Shown here: one piece after another, positions 26,920 through 35,010 of the stretch
Position numbering within the stretch: position 1 is the first letter of the stretch
Layout of the letters: the number at the start of each line of letters is the position of its first letter
The notes under the pieces: model-generated
The model's database searches: none
Told to the model about the DNA's origin: nothing
What the model saw: only the letters and a program-made list of their open reading frames with translations
Made by a program: the position numbers and the translations under genes
Origin: JACVRM01 sp963755085
Lineage (GTDB): Bacteria; Actinomycetota; Thermoleophilia; Gaiellales; Gaiellaceae
Assembly: GCA_963755085.1 (NCBI GenBank)
Contig: CAVWIN010000004.1
Location: 150,076-214,075 of the forward strand
Direction: 5' to 3'
DNA: 64,000 bases

Positions 26920-27558
26920 TCAGGTGCGAACGAGCTCCTGGAATGCCGGCTCGTCGCGGATCGGGTCGAAGTCCGAGTCGCTCTGCGCATACTCGCGCAG
27001 GGGCGGGTACAGCTCCATCGCCTGCCGCAGGTGGCCTATCGCGTCGGTCGGCCGGCCGGCCAGCGCCTCGCAGCACGCCAGGTTGTAGAGCGGGTTCGCG
27101 TACCCGGGATTCGCGTCGACGAGCTCGCGGCCCCGGTCGGCCGCCTCCTCGTACTTACCGGCCATGTACAGGGGGTTCACGGGCGCCCAGAGCTCCCACC
27201 CGCCGGGTGTGTAGGCCTGCCCTGCGACCGCGCCCGCCGCCAGGATCGTCGTCTCCGGCTCCTCAGCGAACGCCGTCCGCTTCGACTCCGGCGTGACGAA
27301 CACGTACGTCCCGGCCGGCGCGTCGACCTCCTCGCCGTCGATCTCGAACCGGGCACGCCCGCGCCAGACGAAGTAGAGCTCCTCGTCCTGGCCGTCCTCG
27401 TCGTGCTCGTTGATGATCCTGTCGCCCGCAGCGTGGCCCGTCCACGCGTTCAGGCCGAACGAGGTGATACCGAAGTGGTGCCGCACCGGCCGGTACGGGC
27501 AGCGGCCGTCGGTGAGCTCCTCGATCTCGTCCAGGCTGGCGACGCGGTAGCCGTCCAC
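26920..27558 (-). CDS. Cupin plus TPR-like protein
   Basis: A 212-residue protein from GTG 27558 (VDGYRVASLDEIEEL). The first 130 residues are a cupin: DEELYFVWRGRARFEIDGEE, DAPAGTYVFVTPESKRTAFA, with few metal ligands (no HxH), so it is probably a binding protein. Residues about 140-212 form TPR-like helices (NPLYMAGKYEEAADRGRELV, NPGYANPLYNLACCEALAGR, AIGHLRQAMELYPPL). It lies immediately upstream of the HD/LuxR regulator (5-bp gap) and may serve as its partner or sensor. Divergent from the luciferase-like gene across 25 bp, so the two share a promoter region. Confidence 0.82.
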   Translation of the reverse strand: MDGYRVASLDEIEELTDGRCPYRPVRHHFGITSFGLNAWTGHAAGDRIINEHDEDGQDEELYFVWRGRARFEIDGEEVDAPAGTYVFVTPESKRTAFAEEPETTILAAGAVAGQAYTPGGWELWAPVNPLYMAGKYEEAADRGRELVDANPGYANPLYNLACCEALAGRPTDAIGHLRQAMELYPPLREYAQSDSDFDPIRDEPAFQELVRT

Positions 27559-27583
27559 CCGCCGGAGTCTACGGTTCAGACGC

Positions 27584-28597
27584 ATGGATCTCGGCCTCGT
27601 CACCTTCGCCGACCTCGCGCCCGGCCAGGCGCCGGTCGAGCGCATGCAGAACCTGCTCGAGGAGGCGCGCCTGGCGGACGAGCTGGGTCTCGAGGTCTTC
27701 GGCGTCGGTGAGCACCACCGGCCGGACTATCTCGTCTCCTCGCCGGCCACCGTGCTCGCGGCGATCGCCGCGCAGACCAGGCAGATCCGCCTCTCCAGCG
27801 CCGTCACGGTGCTCTCCTCGGACGACCCGGTGCGCGTGTTCCAGCAGTTCGCGCACGTCGACCTGGTCTCCGGCGGGCGCGCCGAGATCATGGCCGGTCG
27901 CGGCTCGTTTACCGAGTCGTTCCCGCTGTTCGGCCACGACCTGCGCGACTACGACGAGCTCTTCTCAGAGAAGCTCGAGCTGCTGCTCGCGATCCGCGAC
28001 TCGGCCCGCGTCACCTGGTCGGGGCGCCACCGCGCCGCGCTCGCCGATGCGGTCGTGTGGCCCCCGCCGGTACAGCAGCCGCTGCCCGTCTGGATCGCGG
28101 TCGGCGGCACGCCCGAGTCGGTGCTGCGCGCCGCACGCCTCGGGCTGCCGATGACGCTCGCGATCATCGGCGGGCAGACCGCCCGCTTCCAGCCGTTCGC
28201 GGAGCTCTACCGGCGCGCCTGGGACGAGGCCGGCCACGACGGGGAGCCGACGCTTGCGATCAACACGCACGCATTCGTTGCGGACACCGAGGCCGCGGCG
28301 ATCTCCGCCTTCGGGCCGCCGTACCTGGAAGTGATGAACCGCATCGGGCGCGAGCGCGGCTGGCCGCCGTCAGGCCGCGCGGAGTTCGACGCCCTGCGCG
28401 CTCCGGATGGCCCGCTCGCGCTGGGCTCGCCCGAGCAGGTGGCGGAGAAGATCAACCGCATCCAGGAGCTCTTCGGCCCGCAGCGCTACCTCGCGCACAT
28501 GAGCATCGGCGCGGTCGCCCACGCCGACGTCATGCGTGCGATCGAGCTGTTCGCGACCCGGGTCGCGCCGCTCGTCAGTTCCCCCACAGCGGCCTGA
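27584..28597 (+). CDS. LLM-class flavin-dependent oxidoreductase
   Basis: A 337-residue luciferase-like TIM-barrel flavoenzyme. Evidence: the N-terminal MDLGLVTFADLAPG, GLEVFGVGEHHRPDYLVSSP (family EHH motif), TRQIRLSSAVTVLSSDDPVR, and FAHVDLVSGGRAEIMAGRGS with the SGGR phosphate-binding segment. Such enzymes use FMNH2 or F420 to oxidise small organic molecules; the cofactor cannot be decided here. It has a full-length intact frame and overlaps the convergent YCII gene by 23 bp. Its divergent neighbour encodes a cupin-TPR protein. Confidence 0.9.
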   Translation: MDLGLVTFADLAPGQAPVERMQNLLEEARLADELGLEVFGVGEHHRPDYLVSSPATVLAAIAAQTRQIRLSSAVTVLSSDDPVRVFQQFAHVDLVSGGRAEIMAGRGSFTESFPLFGHDLRDYDELFSEKLELLLAIRDSARVTWSGRHRAALADAVVWPPPVQQPLPVWIAVGGTPESVLRAARLGLPMTLAIIGGQTARFQPFAELYRRAWDEAGHDGEPTLAINTHAFVADTEAAAISAFGPPYLEVMNRIGRERGWPPSGRAEFDALRAPDGPLALGSPEQVAEKINRIQELFGPQRYLAHMSIGAVAHADVMRAIELFATRVAPLVSSPTAA

Positions 28598-28919
28598 CCT
28601 CGATCGCTCCGAACTCCGCGTTCGGGTGCGTGGCCGCGATCTGAACCGCATCCTCGAGGCTGTCGGCCTCGATCAGGTCGAACCCGCCGACCGCCTCCTT
28701 CGTCTCCGCGAACGGGCCGTCGGTGACGAGCGTCCTGCCGCCGCGGACCCGGATCGTCTGCGCGCGGCGCGGCGGTGCGAGCTGGTCGCCGATCAGCCAC
28801 TTGCCGCGCTCGCGGAGCTCGTCGACCCACCAGAAGGGCTGATCGCCCGGCGGCTCGGTGGGCTCCTCCTGGGCATCCATGTGCTCGGTGTCCCAGCAGA
28901 CCAGCAGCAGGTACTTCAT
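28575..28919 (-). CDS. YCII-related (DGPF-type) protein
   Basis: A 114-residue protein: MKYLLLVCWDTEHM, then GKWLIGDQLAPPRRAQTIRV, and the family hallmark LVTDGPFAETKEAVGGFDLI (DGPF motif), followed by SLEDAVQIAATHPNAEFGAI. This is the ferredoxin-like YCII/DGPF fold, often encoded beside ECF sigma factors, but none lies here. Function is not established; possibly a ligand-binding or detoxification role. Overlaps convergently with the luciferase-like gene. Confidence 0.9.
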   Translation of the reverse strand: MKYLLLVCWDTEHMDAQEEPTEPPGDQPFWWVDELRERGKWLIGDQLAPPRRAQTIRVRGGRTLVTDGPFAETKEAVGGFDLIEADSLEDAVQIAATHPNAEFGAIEVRPLWGN

Positions 28920-28984
28920 GGTGCGCTCCTCTCGTCGGTGTCACCGGGACAACGGGTGGGCTGCGCCGCGATCGACACTTTTCG

Positions 28985-29722
28985 TCAGCCCGAAGACTCG
29001 AGCGCCTCCGCATGCGCGACGACCTCATCCGGCGTCGGCGGCGAGAGCAGGATCTCGGCCATCTGCTCCGCCAGCGGGTCGTCGGTCTGCCGGTAGGCGG
29101 TCACCGCCCGCTCGACGTCGTACTCGGTCCGGCGCAGGTCCACGTCCGGCCCGAGCACGGCCCAGTACGCGCCCGGCTCCCATGCGTAGGGCATGCCGAC
29201 GCTGCCCGGGTTGACGCTGCGGATGCCGGCCGCTCGGCGGTCGAACTGCAGGTGCGTGTGGGCGCTGACGACGACTCGCTCCGGCCGCCCTGCGACCGCG
29301 GCGGCAAGCCGCTCGTCGGGTGTCCCGGGCGTGATCAGCTCCTCGTCGCTGCGGGGTGAGCCGTGGCAGAAGCGAACCGGGCCCAGGCCTGCGACGTCGA
29401 CGGTCACGCCCTCGACGGCACGACGCAGGAACGCCATGTCTTCGTCGGTGTGCGCGTCGAGGAGCCAGCGCTCGCGCGGCGTATCGGCTCGCCGCTCGAA
29501 GAGCGCGCGCTCGGCGTTGCCGCGGACGAGCAGCGCCGGCGCCGGAAGGTCCTGCAGCAGCCGGGCCGTCTCGTGCGGCAACGGCCCCCAGGTCAGGTCT
29601 CCCCCGAGGACGACGAGCTCCGGCGGGTCGGCTCCGAGCTCGGCGAGGACGGCCTCGAGCGCGACGGCGTTCCCGTGGACGTCCGAGAGGACGGCGACCT
29701 TAGAGGTCAAGGTAGGGCGCAA
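28985..29722 (-). CDS. Metallophosphoesterase (YfcE/MJ0936-like)
   Basis: It starts at TTG 29722 (or 29710), overlapping the upstream cysteine synthase gene by 23 bp. The 245-residue protein has all calcineurin-like phosphoesterase motifs in order: VLSDVHGNAVAL, VVLGGDLTWG, RGNAER, CHGSPRS, and VVSAHTHLQFDR, followed by SVNPGSVGMP. The set matches phosphodiesterases of the YfcE/MJ0936 group that cleave small phosphodiesters with two metal ions. It is third in an operon with DUF202 and cysteine-synthase-like genes; the biochemical link is unclear. Confidence 0.9.
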   Translation of the reverse strand: MRPTLTSKVAVLSDVHGNAVALEAVLAELGADPPELVVLGGDLTWGPLPHETARLLQDLPAPALLVRGNAERALFERRADTPRERWLLDAHTDEDMAFLRRAVEGVTVDVAGLGPVRFCHGSPRSDEELITPGTPDERLAAAVAGRPERVVVSAHTHLQFDRRAAGIRSVNPGSVGMPYAWEPGAYWAVLGPDVDLRRTEYDVERAVTAYRQTDDPLAEQMAEILLSPPTPDEVVAHAEALESSG

Positions 29723-30623
29723 CGCTCAGGTACTTGAAGCCGCTGTCGACGGCGAGGGTCACGATCACAGCATCGGGGCCGAGCCGCTCGGCGAGCCGGT
29801 GCGCGCCGACGACGTTCGCGCCGGTGGAGATGCCGGCGAAGATGCCTTCCTCGCGCGCCAGCCGCAGCGTCATCGCCACCGACTCGTCGTCGCCGATCGG
29901 CTCGAGATGGTCGACGCGATCCGGGTCCCAGTGCGGCATCACCATCCCCGTCCAGCCCTGGATCAGGAAGGCGCCGCGCTCGCCGCCGGCGATCGCCGCC
30001 GACGAGGCCGGCTCGTGCGCCTGGATGAAGACGCCGCGCGGCCGCAGCGCGTCGGCGACGCCCATCACCGAGCTGGCCGTGCCCATGCCGTGGCAGAACG
30101 CCGTCACCCGCCCGTCCGTCTGCTCCCAGATCTCGCGGCCCAGGCGGTCGCGGTGGCCCGGGATGATGTACGGGTTGTTGAACTGGTCGGTCGCGTAGTG
30201 ACCCGGCTGGGCGGCGAGCTCGCCGGCCCGCGTGACCATGTTCTGGATGTCCTGCGCGGTCACTTTCGGACGGCCCTCGACCGACGGGATCTCATCGATC
30301 TCGGCGCCGAGCGCGCGCGTGAGCAGGAAGCGCTCCTCGGTGAAGCAGTCGGCCATCACGATCAGCGGGCGGTAGCCCTTGGCCCGGCAGACGAGGGCGA
30401 GCGCAGGCCCCGTGCTGCCGCCCGTGTACTCGACGACCGTGTCGCCCGGCGCGATCAGCCCGTCCCGCTCGGCGCCCTCGATCATCGCGAGCGCCATGCG
30501 GTCCTTCATGGAGCCGCTCGGGTTCGTGTACTCGAGCTTCAGCCAGAGCTCGGCGCCGTTCGCCGGCGCACACGGGCCGAGACGCACGAGCGGCGTGTCC
30601 CCGATCGCGTCGAGTATCGACAT
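29700..30623 (-). CDS. Cysteine synthase family PLP enzyme
   Basis: A 307-residue fold-type II PLP enzyme: GDTPLVRLG, the PLP lysine in SGSMKDRMAL, substrate loop YTGGSTGPALA and phosphate-binding GMGTASSVMG. The SGSMKDR and TGGSTG sequences correspond to SGSVKDR and TSGNTG of O-acetylserine sulfhydrylase; Gly-Ser replacing Gly-Asn in the loop may alter substrate choice, so I avoid calling it CysK. Cystathionine beta-synthase-like or other lyase roles are possible. The start codon abuts the stop of the DUF202 gene and its end overlaps the phosphoesterase, so the three are probably one transcript. Confidence 0.88.
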   Translation of the reverse strand: MSILDAIGDTPLVRLGPCAPANGAELWLKLEYTNPSGSMKDRMALAMIEGAERDGLIAPGDTVVEYTGGSTGPALALVCRAKGYRPLIVMADCFTEERFLLTRALGAEIDEIPSVEGRPKVTAQDIQNMVTRAGELAAQPGHYATDQFNNPYIIPGHRDRLGREIWEQTDGRVTAFCHGMGTASSVMGVADALRPRGVFIQAHEPASSAAIAGGERGAFLIQGWTGMVMPHWDPDRVDHLEPIGDDESVAMTLRLAREEGIFAGISTGANVVGAHRLAERLGPDAVIVTLAVDSGFKYLSVAPYLDL

Positions 30624-31007
30624 TCAGAGGATCACGACGAGGACGGTCGCGGCGCCGAGGACGATCCCCGCGATCGTGAAGCCGGCTGCGGCGACCGGCC
30701 CGAACTCCACGAACCGCCCCTCCCGCAGCGCCGCCTCCTGGCGCCGCTCGCGGAGGAAGCCGTACACGATGAATGAGACGCCGAGCATGGCGTAGCCGAC
30801 GCCGACGAGCTCGTACCCGACCGCCGACCCGCCGGCCAGCGTCGGGACGATCTTCCCGACGCCGAGGCTGACCGCGAACGCGGCCAGCGCGCTCCGCCAC
30901 CAGGCGAGGTACGTGCGCTCGCTCGCCAGCCGGGTGCGCCGCGTCGCGTCGACGACCGCCTCGAATGGGTCCTGCTCCACCTCGCGCGAGCCTACCGCGG
31001 CGTTCAA
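30624..31007 (-). CDS. DUF202-type membrane protein
   Basis: A 127-residue inner membrane protein from TTG 31007. The signature LASERTYLAWWRSALAAFAV is diagnostic for DUF202 (YidH-like), followed by membrane segments around YELVGVGYAMLGVSFIVYGF and FTIAGIVLGAATVLVVIL. Function of the family is unknown. First gene of the operon leading into the cysteine-synthase-like enzyme. Divergent from the solute-binding protein gene with only 20 bp between starts. Confidence 0.88.
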   Translation of the reverse strand: MNAAVGSREVEQDPFEAVVDATRRTRLASERTYLAWWRSALAAFAVSLGVGKIVPTLAGGSAVGYELVGVGYAMLGVSFIVYGFLRERRQEAALREGRFVEFGPVAAAGFTIAGIVLGAATVLVVIL

Positions 31008-31027
31008 GAAGGCGATACGTTCGGCCG

Positions 31028-32239
31028 GTGACCGCCGTCCGCTTCCTCGGGCCCGACACCGACGCCTACGTCGCGAGCGTCGAGCGGCACGCCGGCGAGT
31101 TCGAAGAGCAGACCGGCCTCGAGCTCGACATCCGCATCATCGGAAGCGACGAGTACTTCTCGAACCGGATCCACCACCTGCTCGACGGGGAGGAAGCCGC
31201 CGATGTCTACATGTCGGGGCCGGTGCTCGTCTGGGAGCACGTCGCCGCCGGCTACGTCGAGCCGCTCGACCCGTTCCTCGACCGCTACGACGCCGGCGAC
31301 TTCGTCGACCGGCTGCTCGCCTGCAACCGTTGGACGGGGCGCTTCGGCGACCCGCTCGGCGAGGGCCTGCTGCTCGAGATTCCAGTCAACTGCGAGTCGT
31401 ACAACCTCGCGTACGTGCCGGCCGTCCTCGAGGAGGCCGGCGTCGCCGTCCCGTCCACCTGGGCCGAGTACTTCGACGTGGCCCGCACCGTCGCGCGCCG
31501 GCCCGGCGGCGTGCGCGGCTTCGGCCAGCGCGGCACCGACGCCTGGCACACGATGTACACGGGGTACGCGACCCAGCTCTGGTCGTACGGCGGCACCGAC
31601 TTCGCGGACGGCCGCTGCGCGATCGCGGATCCTCCCGCACTGCTCGCGACGACCGAGTTCCTCGACGCGCTCCGGGAGGCGGGGCCGGTCGACTGGCTCG
31701 ACCAGCGCTGGTACGAGCTCGCGCTCGACTTCGCGCGCGGCCGCTACGCGCTGCTCGTCGACTCGGACCACTACGTCGCCTACTTCGAGGAGCCGGCGAC
31801 GTCCGAGCTCGTCGGCCGGATCGGCTACGCGCCGCCGCCGGCCGGGCCGACGGGCCTCCGGCGCCCGAATCTCTGGACCTGGTCGGTGGTCATGAACACG
31901 CGTGCCGCCGACAAGGAGGCGGCGTGGCGGTTCGTCGCGTGGGCCACCGGCCGCGACTTCCTGCTGCGCTCGGCCTTCGAGGGGAACATGAACCCGACCC
32001 GGACTAGCATCTGGGAGGACGAGCGCTTCCGCGCGCACACGGCCGGGTGGGGCGCGTTCCACGACGTCGCGCGCACGCTCGTCGAGCGCGATGCCTTCGT
32101 GCTGGCTTCGCCCGCGGCGAACTACCTCGAGATCGCGCGCCGCTGGGTGCAGGCGCTCCTCGACGCCCACGCCGGCCGCGCCGACGTCGCCGGCGCGCTC
32201 GAGGCGGCAGCGGCGGACATCGACCGCCTCGTCAGTTAG
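31028..32239 (+). CDS. Solute-binding-protein-fold protein without a signal peptide
   Basis: From GTG 31028 (VTAVRFLGPDTDAYVAS) there are 403 residues with the family 1 extracellular solute-binding architecture: FEEQTGLELDIRIIGSDEYF, AADVYMSGPVLVWEHVAAGY, LEIPVNCESYNLAYVPAVLE, PSTWAEYFDVARTVAR, and AAWRFVAWATGRDF. These proteins normally bring sugars to ABC importers from outside the membrane. Here neither the chosen start nor the open frame upstream (30965) encodes a signal peptide or lipobox, and no permease or ATPase gene is adjacent. Either it works in the cytoplasm as a sensor-like protein or its N-terminus has been lost. Confidence 0.8.
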   Translation: MTAVRFLGPDTDAYVASVERHAGEFEEQTGLELDIRIIGSDEYFSNRIHHLLDGEEAADVYMSGPVLVWEHVAAGYVEPLDPFLDRYDAGDFVDRLLACNRWTGRFGDPLGEGLLLEIPVNCESYNLAYVPAVLEEAGVAVPSTWAEYFDVARTVARRPGGVRGFGQRGTDAWHTMYTGYATQLWSYGGTDFADGRCAIADPPALLATTEFLDALREAGPVDWLDQRWYELALDFARGRYALLVDSDHYVAYFEEPATSELVGRIGYAPPPAGPTGLRRPNLWTWSVVMNTRAADKEAAWRFVAWATGRDFLLRSAFEGNMNPTRTSIWEDERFRAHTAGWGAFHDVARTLVERDAFVLASPAANYLEIARRWVQALLDAHAGRADVAGALEAAAADIDRLVS

Positions 32240-32781
32240 GCGGCGGCGTCGAGCACGCCGCGGAGCGGCCGCGGCACGCGCTCCGGCGCGAGCGCCTCGA
32301 CCAGCAGCCGCGCGTAGACGATCTTGCGGCTGCTACCGCTCCCCAGCCACCGGCGGAGCTGCTCCTCGACCGGCCGCCCGCGCCACTCCGGCTGCTTCTG
32401 GAGCGTCCGGAACGGGCCGAGCTCGCTGTTGGCGGCGACGACCTCGAGCACGGCTTCCGCGCCGAGCGCGCGGATCAGCTCCTCCTCGAGGTCGGCCTCG
32501 CAGACGAAGAAGCCGAGCGCCTCCAGGCCCGCCCGGTCGATGTTCTCGCCCAGCCCTGCGCGCTCGAGGGCACGGCGGAAGTCGGGCTCCTCGCCGGCGT
32601 CGCAGAGGCCTGCGAGGCGGGCGCCGGCGAACCCCGCGAGCGCACGGCCGATCGCCTGCGCGCCGCCGATCGGGACGACCTCCGTCCCCTCGACGGCCAG
32701 GTCGCGCCCGAGGCGCTGGGCCAGCGCCACCAGCGCGGCGCGGTCGCTCTCGCCTTCCACCAGGATCACACGCCGGTCCAT
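32236..32781 (-). CDS. TOPRIM-domain protein (OLD/DUF2813-like)
   Basis: From ATG 32781 (MDRRVILVEGESDRAALV; an in-frame ATG lies 6 nt upstream) the protein has 181 residues. It has the TOPRIM metal site: VILVEGESD with Glu, then LAGLCDAGEE supplying the DxD-like acidic pair in variant form (CDAGEE). A helical C-terminus follows (RRWLGSGSSRKIVYARLLVE). In OLD-family nucleases this domain is fused to an ABC ATPase; here it stands alone. It could cleave nucleic acid or be a stand-alone regulator. Overlaps the solute-binding gene by 4 bp convergently. Confidence 0.8.
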   Translation of the reverse strand: MDRRVILVEGESDRAALVALAQRLGRDLAVEGTEVVPIGGAQAIGRALAGFAGARLAGLCDAGEEPDFRRALERAGLGENIDRAGLEALGFFVCEADLEEELIRALGAEAVLEVVAANSELGPFRTLQKQPEWRGRPVEEQLRRWLGSGSSRKIVYARLLVEALAPERVPRPLRGVLDAAA

Positions 32782-32859
32782 CCTCATATCAATACGGGTT
32801 CGCACCGATGGCGGCCATCGGTCCCGGCGGGACATTGGGCGTGCAAGGAGGAGGTGTCT

Positions 32860-33111
32860 ATGTCGACGCTTTCGCACCACGCCGGAGACAAGCCGCGTCT
32901 CATGCCGCAGCTGCTCGTCTCGGAGATGTGGGCGTCCATCGCGATCGCAGTCATGTGGCTGGCGGTCACCGTCGCCGCGATCTGGGGGCCTGACTTCGTC
33001 AGCACGAGCGCGGGTGGGAACAGCACCACGATCCCGTGCGCGATCGCCCTCGGGCCGTTCGCGTTCGCGGGGACGTGGGTCGTCGCGAAATACGGCTTCC
33101 GCCGCGACTAG
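32860..33111 (+). CDS. Small two-helix membrane protein
   Basis: An 83-residue protein from ATG 32860 with an excellent AAGGAGGAGG ribosome site. Two hydrophobic segments, MWASIAIAVMWLAVTVAAIW and IPCAIALGPFAFAGTWVVAK, flank a short external loop DFVSTSAGGNSTT. Similar short proteins occur widely in actinobacteria without known function. Confidence 0.78.
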   Translation: MSTLSHHAGDKPRLMPQLLVSEMWASIAIAVMWLAVTVAAIWGPDFVSTSAGGNSTTIPCAIALGPFAFAGTWVVAKYGFRRD

Positions 33112-33116
33112 GGCGT

Positions 33117-33153
33117 GGATGCCGGGCGAGGCTGACCGCCTCGTCCGGCATCC
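33117..33153. terminator. Bidirectional hairpin between convergent genes
   Basis: A 16-bp stem (GGATGCCGGGCGAGGC against GCCTCGTCCGGCATCC, one G-T pair) with a 5-nt loop sits between the small membrane gene and the VOC gene, both ending here. Confidence 0.75.
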
Positions 33154-33159
33154 GGCCGG

Positions 33160-33543
33160 CTACGCCTGCTGCTGCTCTACGACCATGAGGTTGTTGCCCT
33201 CGCTGTCGCGGAAGCCGAAGAGCAGCGGCACGGTGCCGTCGCCGCCCATCAGCTCGTCGTCGACGTCGACGCCGCTCTGCTTCAGTGCGGCGTGCTCCGC
33301 GCGCGCGTCGCGCGTCGAGAGCGAGATGCCCGTCTGGTGGCCCGGCTGGAACTCGCCCATCGGGGGGGCGAGCGCGATGGCGGCGCCGCCGTCCGGGGGC
33401 GAGACCTCGACCCAGCGGTCGCCCTCGCCGTACGGCACGTCCGCGATGACCGCGAAGCCCAGCTTGTTCGTGTAGAAGGCAATCGCCGCGTCCTGGTCGG
33501 ACACCGGGATGATCACGCGGCCGATGTTGGTGATGCCTGACAC
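33160..33543 (-). CDS. VOC-superfamily (glyoxalase-like) protein
   Basis: The 127-residue protein shows two beta-alpha-beta-beta-beta modules: VIIPVSDQDAAIAFYTNKLG, VEVSPPDGGAAIALAPP, then GISLSTRDARAEHAALKQSG and FGFRDSEGNNLMVVEQ. The metal ligands of glyoxalase I are only partly present (no first His), so a dioxygenase or glyoxalase activity is not assured. Divergent from csp across 80 bp. Single, intact. Confidence 0.88.
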   Translation of the reverse strand: MSGITNIGRVIIPVSDQDAAIAFYTNKLGFAVIADVPYGEGDRWVEVSPPDGGAAIALAPPMGEFQPGHQTGISLSTRDARAEHAALKQSGVDVDDELMGGDGTVPLLFGFRDSEGNNLMVVEQQQA

Positions 33544-33623
33544 GTCGTCTCCTTTCGTCGCTTCGCAGGTGTAGACGCTCGTGCGGCGCGCAAATCATCG
33601 GCATCCCGACGAAAGGAGCGTCC

Positions 33624-34022
33624 ATGTCCATGCGGGAGATGATCGCGGCTCACCCTAGCCCGCCGCTCGTCGACGTCGACACGCTCGCGCGTTGCATCGA
33701 GGAGTGCTTTACGTGCGAGGCCACCTGCACCAGCTGCGCCGACGCCAGCCTCGGAGAGGACGACCTTCGCGAACTGGTCGGCTGCATCCGCACCTGCCTC
33801 GATTGCGCCGACGTCTGCGCGGCGACCGGGCGCATCCTCGCCCGCCAGTCGTCGGGCGGGGCGTACCTGCGTGCGGCGCTCGAGGCCTGCGCACAGGCGT
33901 GCCGGGACTGCGGGGAGGAGTGCGGGCGCCACGCCCGGCACCACGAGCACTGCCGCCTCTGCGCGGAGGAGTGCCGGCACTGCGAGGACGTCTGCAACGA
34001 GGTGCTGCGGCTACTCGGCTGA
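33624..34022 (+). CDS. Four-helix-bundle copper storage protein (Csp-like, DUF326)
   Basis: A 132-residue protein with 18 cysteines in helical CxxxC/CxxC spacing: LARCIEECFTCEATCTSCAD, GCIRTCLDCADVCAATGR, EACAQACRDCGEECGRH, HCRLCAEECRHCEDVC. This cysteine-lined four-helix bundle matches cytosolic Csp3-type copper storage proteins, which bind many Cu(I) ions. There is no Tat or Sec signal, so it should be cytoplasmic. It overlaps the end of the convergent phosphotransferase-like gene by 12 bp. Copper-responsive regulation is plausible, but no operator was found. Confidence 0.9.
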   Translation: MSMREMIAAHPSPPLVDVDTLARCIEECFTCEATCTSCADASLGEDDLRELVGCIRTCLDCADVCAATGRILARQSSGGAYLRAALEACAQACRDCGEECGRHARHHEHCRLCAEECRHCEDVCNEVLRLLG

Positions 34023-34907
34023 CCGGAGCGCGCGCCGCAGGATGACGGCGAACCAGCGGTCGAAACGCGGCAGTTCGTGGTCCGGCAGATGGTCGCGCTG
34101 CCGTGCCCACGCGAACGCATGCGCGAACGCGGTCACGCGAAGCGCCAGGTCGAGCGCCTGCTCGAGGCCCGGCCCCCAGGGCTCCAGGTACGCGGCTCGG
34201 AGCCGTCCGAACCACGGGTCGCCCGGCGCGAGGCCGGTCGCCTCCTCGAGGAAGCGGAAGGTCACGATCAGCGAGGCGAAGGGGTGCGAGACGGACGAGT
34301 CGCCCCAGTCGAGGACGCGCAGCACGCCGTCGCGGTCGTACACATTCGCCTGGTGGAGGTCGTCGTGCTGGACGCTCGCGGGAATCCCCGCCGCCGCGAG
34401 CTCCGCCGACAGCCCGGCGAAGCGTGGCGCGAAGGCGCGGAGCGCCTCGATCTCGTCCGGGTCGAGCGGAAGCTCACGCGTGAGCAGATCGTCGTAGCGC
34501 TCGGGGAACGTCTCGACACGCAGGTCGGGCACGCCGCCCGCGAGGTGGTCGCCCGCGTGCGCGGCCTCGCCGCGCTGGAGCTCGGCGTAGCGCGGGAGCA
34601 GCTCGAGCCACGGCTCGGGCGGATTGCCGTACGCGCCGAGCGGTGTCCCCGCATCGGCGGTGATCAGCCAGGCGCGCTCCTCGTCGTGGCCCAGCACCTC
34701 GGCGACGAGGCCCGGCCAGCGCGCGGCGAGCCCGGTCGTCATGCGCGGCTCGAACGCCTGCACGGCGCCGCACGCCTTGAACCACACGACGCCGCCGGCG
34801 ACCGGGACGCGCAGCACCTGCGACCAGGGGCGGTCGTGGGTCAGCTCGATCGGGCCCGTCGGCTCGACGTGGGCGCGGATCCAGTGCTCGGCGGCGACGC
34901 GGTCCAC
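34011..34907 (-). CDS. Aminoglycoside phosphotransferase/choline kinase-like protein
   Basis: This 298-residue kinase-fold protein has the catalytic loop SVQHDDLHQANVYDRDG, with the HxDxxxxN pattern, and the metal-binding DWGDSSVSHP. The N-lobe reads VLRVPVAGGVVWFKACGAVQ, including the ATP-binding lysine in WFKA. Family members phosphorylate aminoglycosides, choline, homoserine or sugars; nothing here points to antibiotic resistance specifically. Intact, monocistronic. Confidence 0.87.
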   Translation of the reverse strand: MDRVAAEHWIRAHVEPTGPIELTHDRPWSQVLRVPVAGGVVWFKACGAVQAFEPRMTTGLAARWPGLVAEVLGHDEERAWLITADAGTPLGAYGNPPEPWLELLPRYAELQRGEAAHAGDHLAGGVPDLRVETFPERYDDLLTRELPLDPDEIEALRAFAPRFAGLSAELAAAGIPASVQHDDLHQANVYDRDGVLRVLDWGDSSVSHPFASLIVTFRFLEEATGLAPGDPWFGRLRAAYLEPWGPGLEQALDLALRVTAFAHAFAWARQRDHLPDHELPRFDRWFAVILRRALRSAE

Positions 34908-35010
34908 GGCGGCACCGTAGTGTCGGCCGGTGGCGCACGTCTTGCTGAGCGCCCAGGCCCGACGACCCCACCGCGCCTGGTTCGACCGCTCGACCGCTTA
35001 GGGTCAGCGG

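Noticed and set aside
34011..34907. An aminoglycoside resistance gene
   Set aside because: The kinase-fold motifs are shared with choline and homoserine kinases, and no resistance or mobile context exists, so only the superfamily is claimed.
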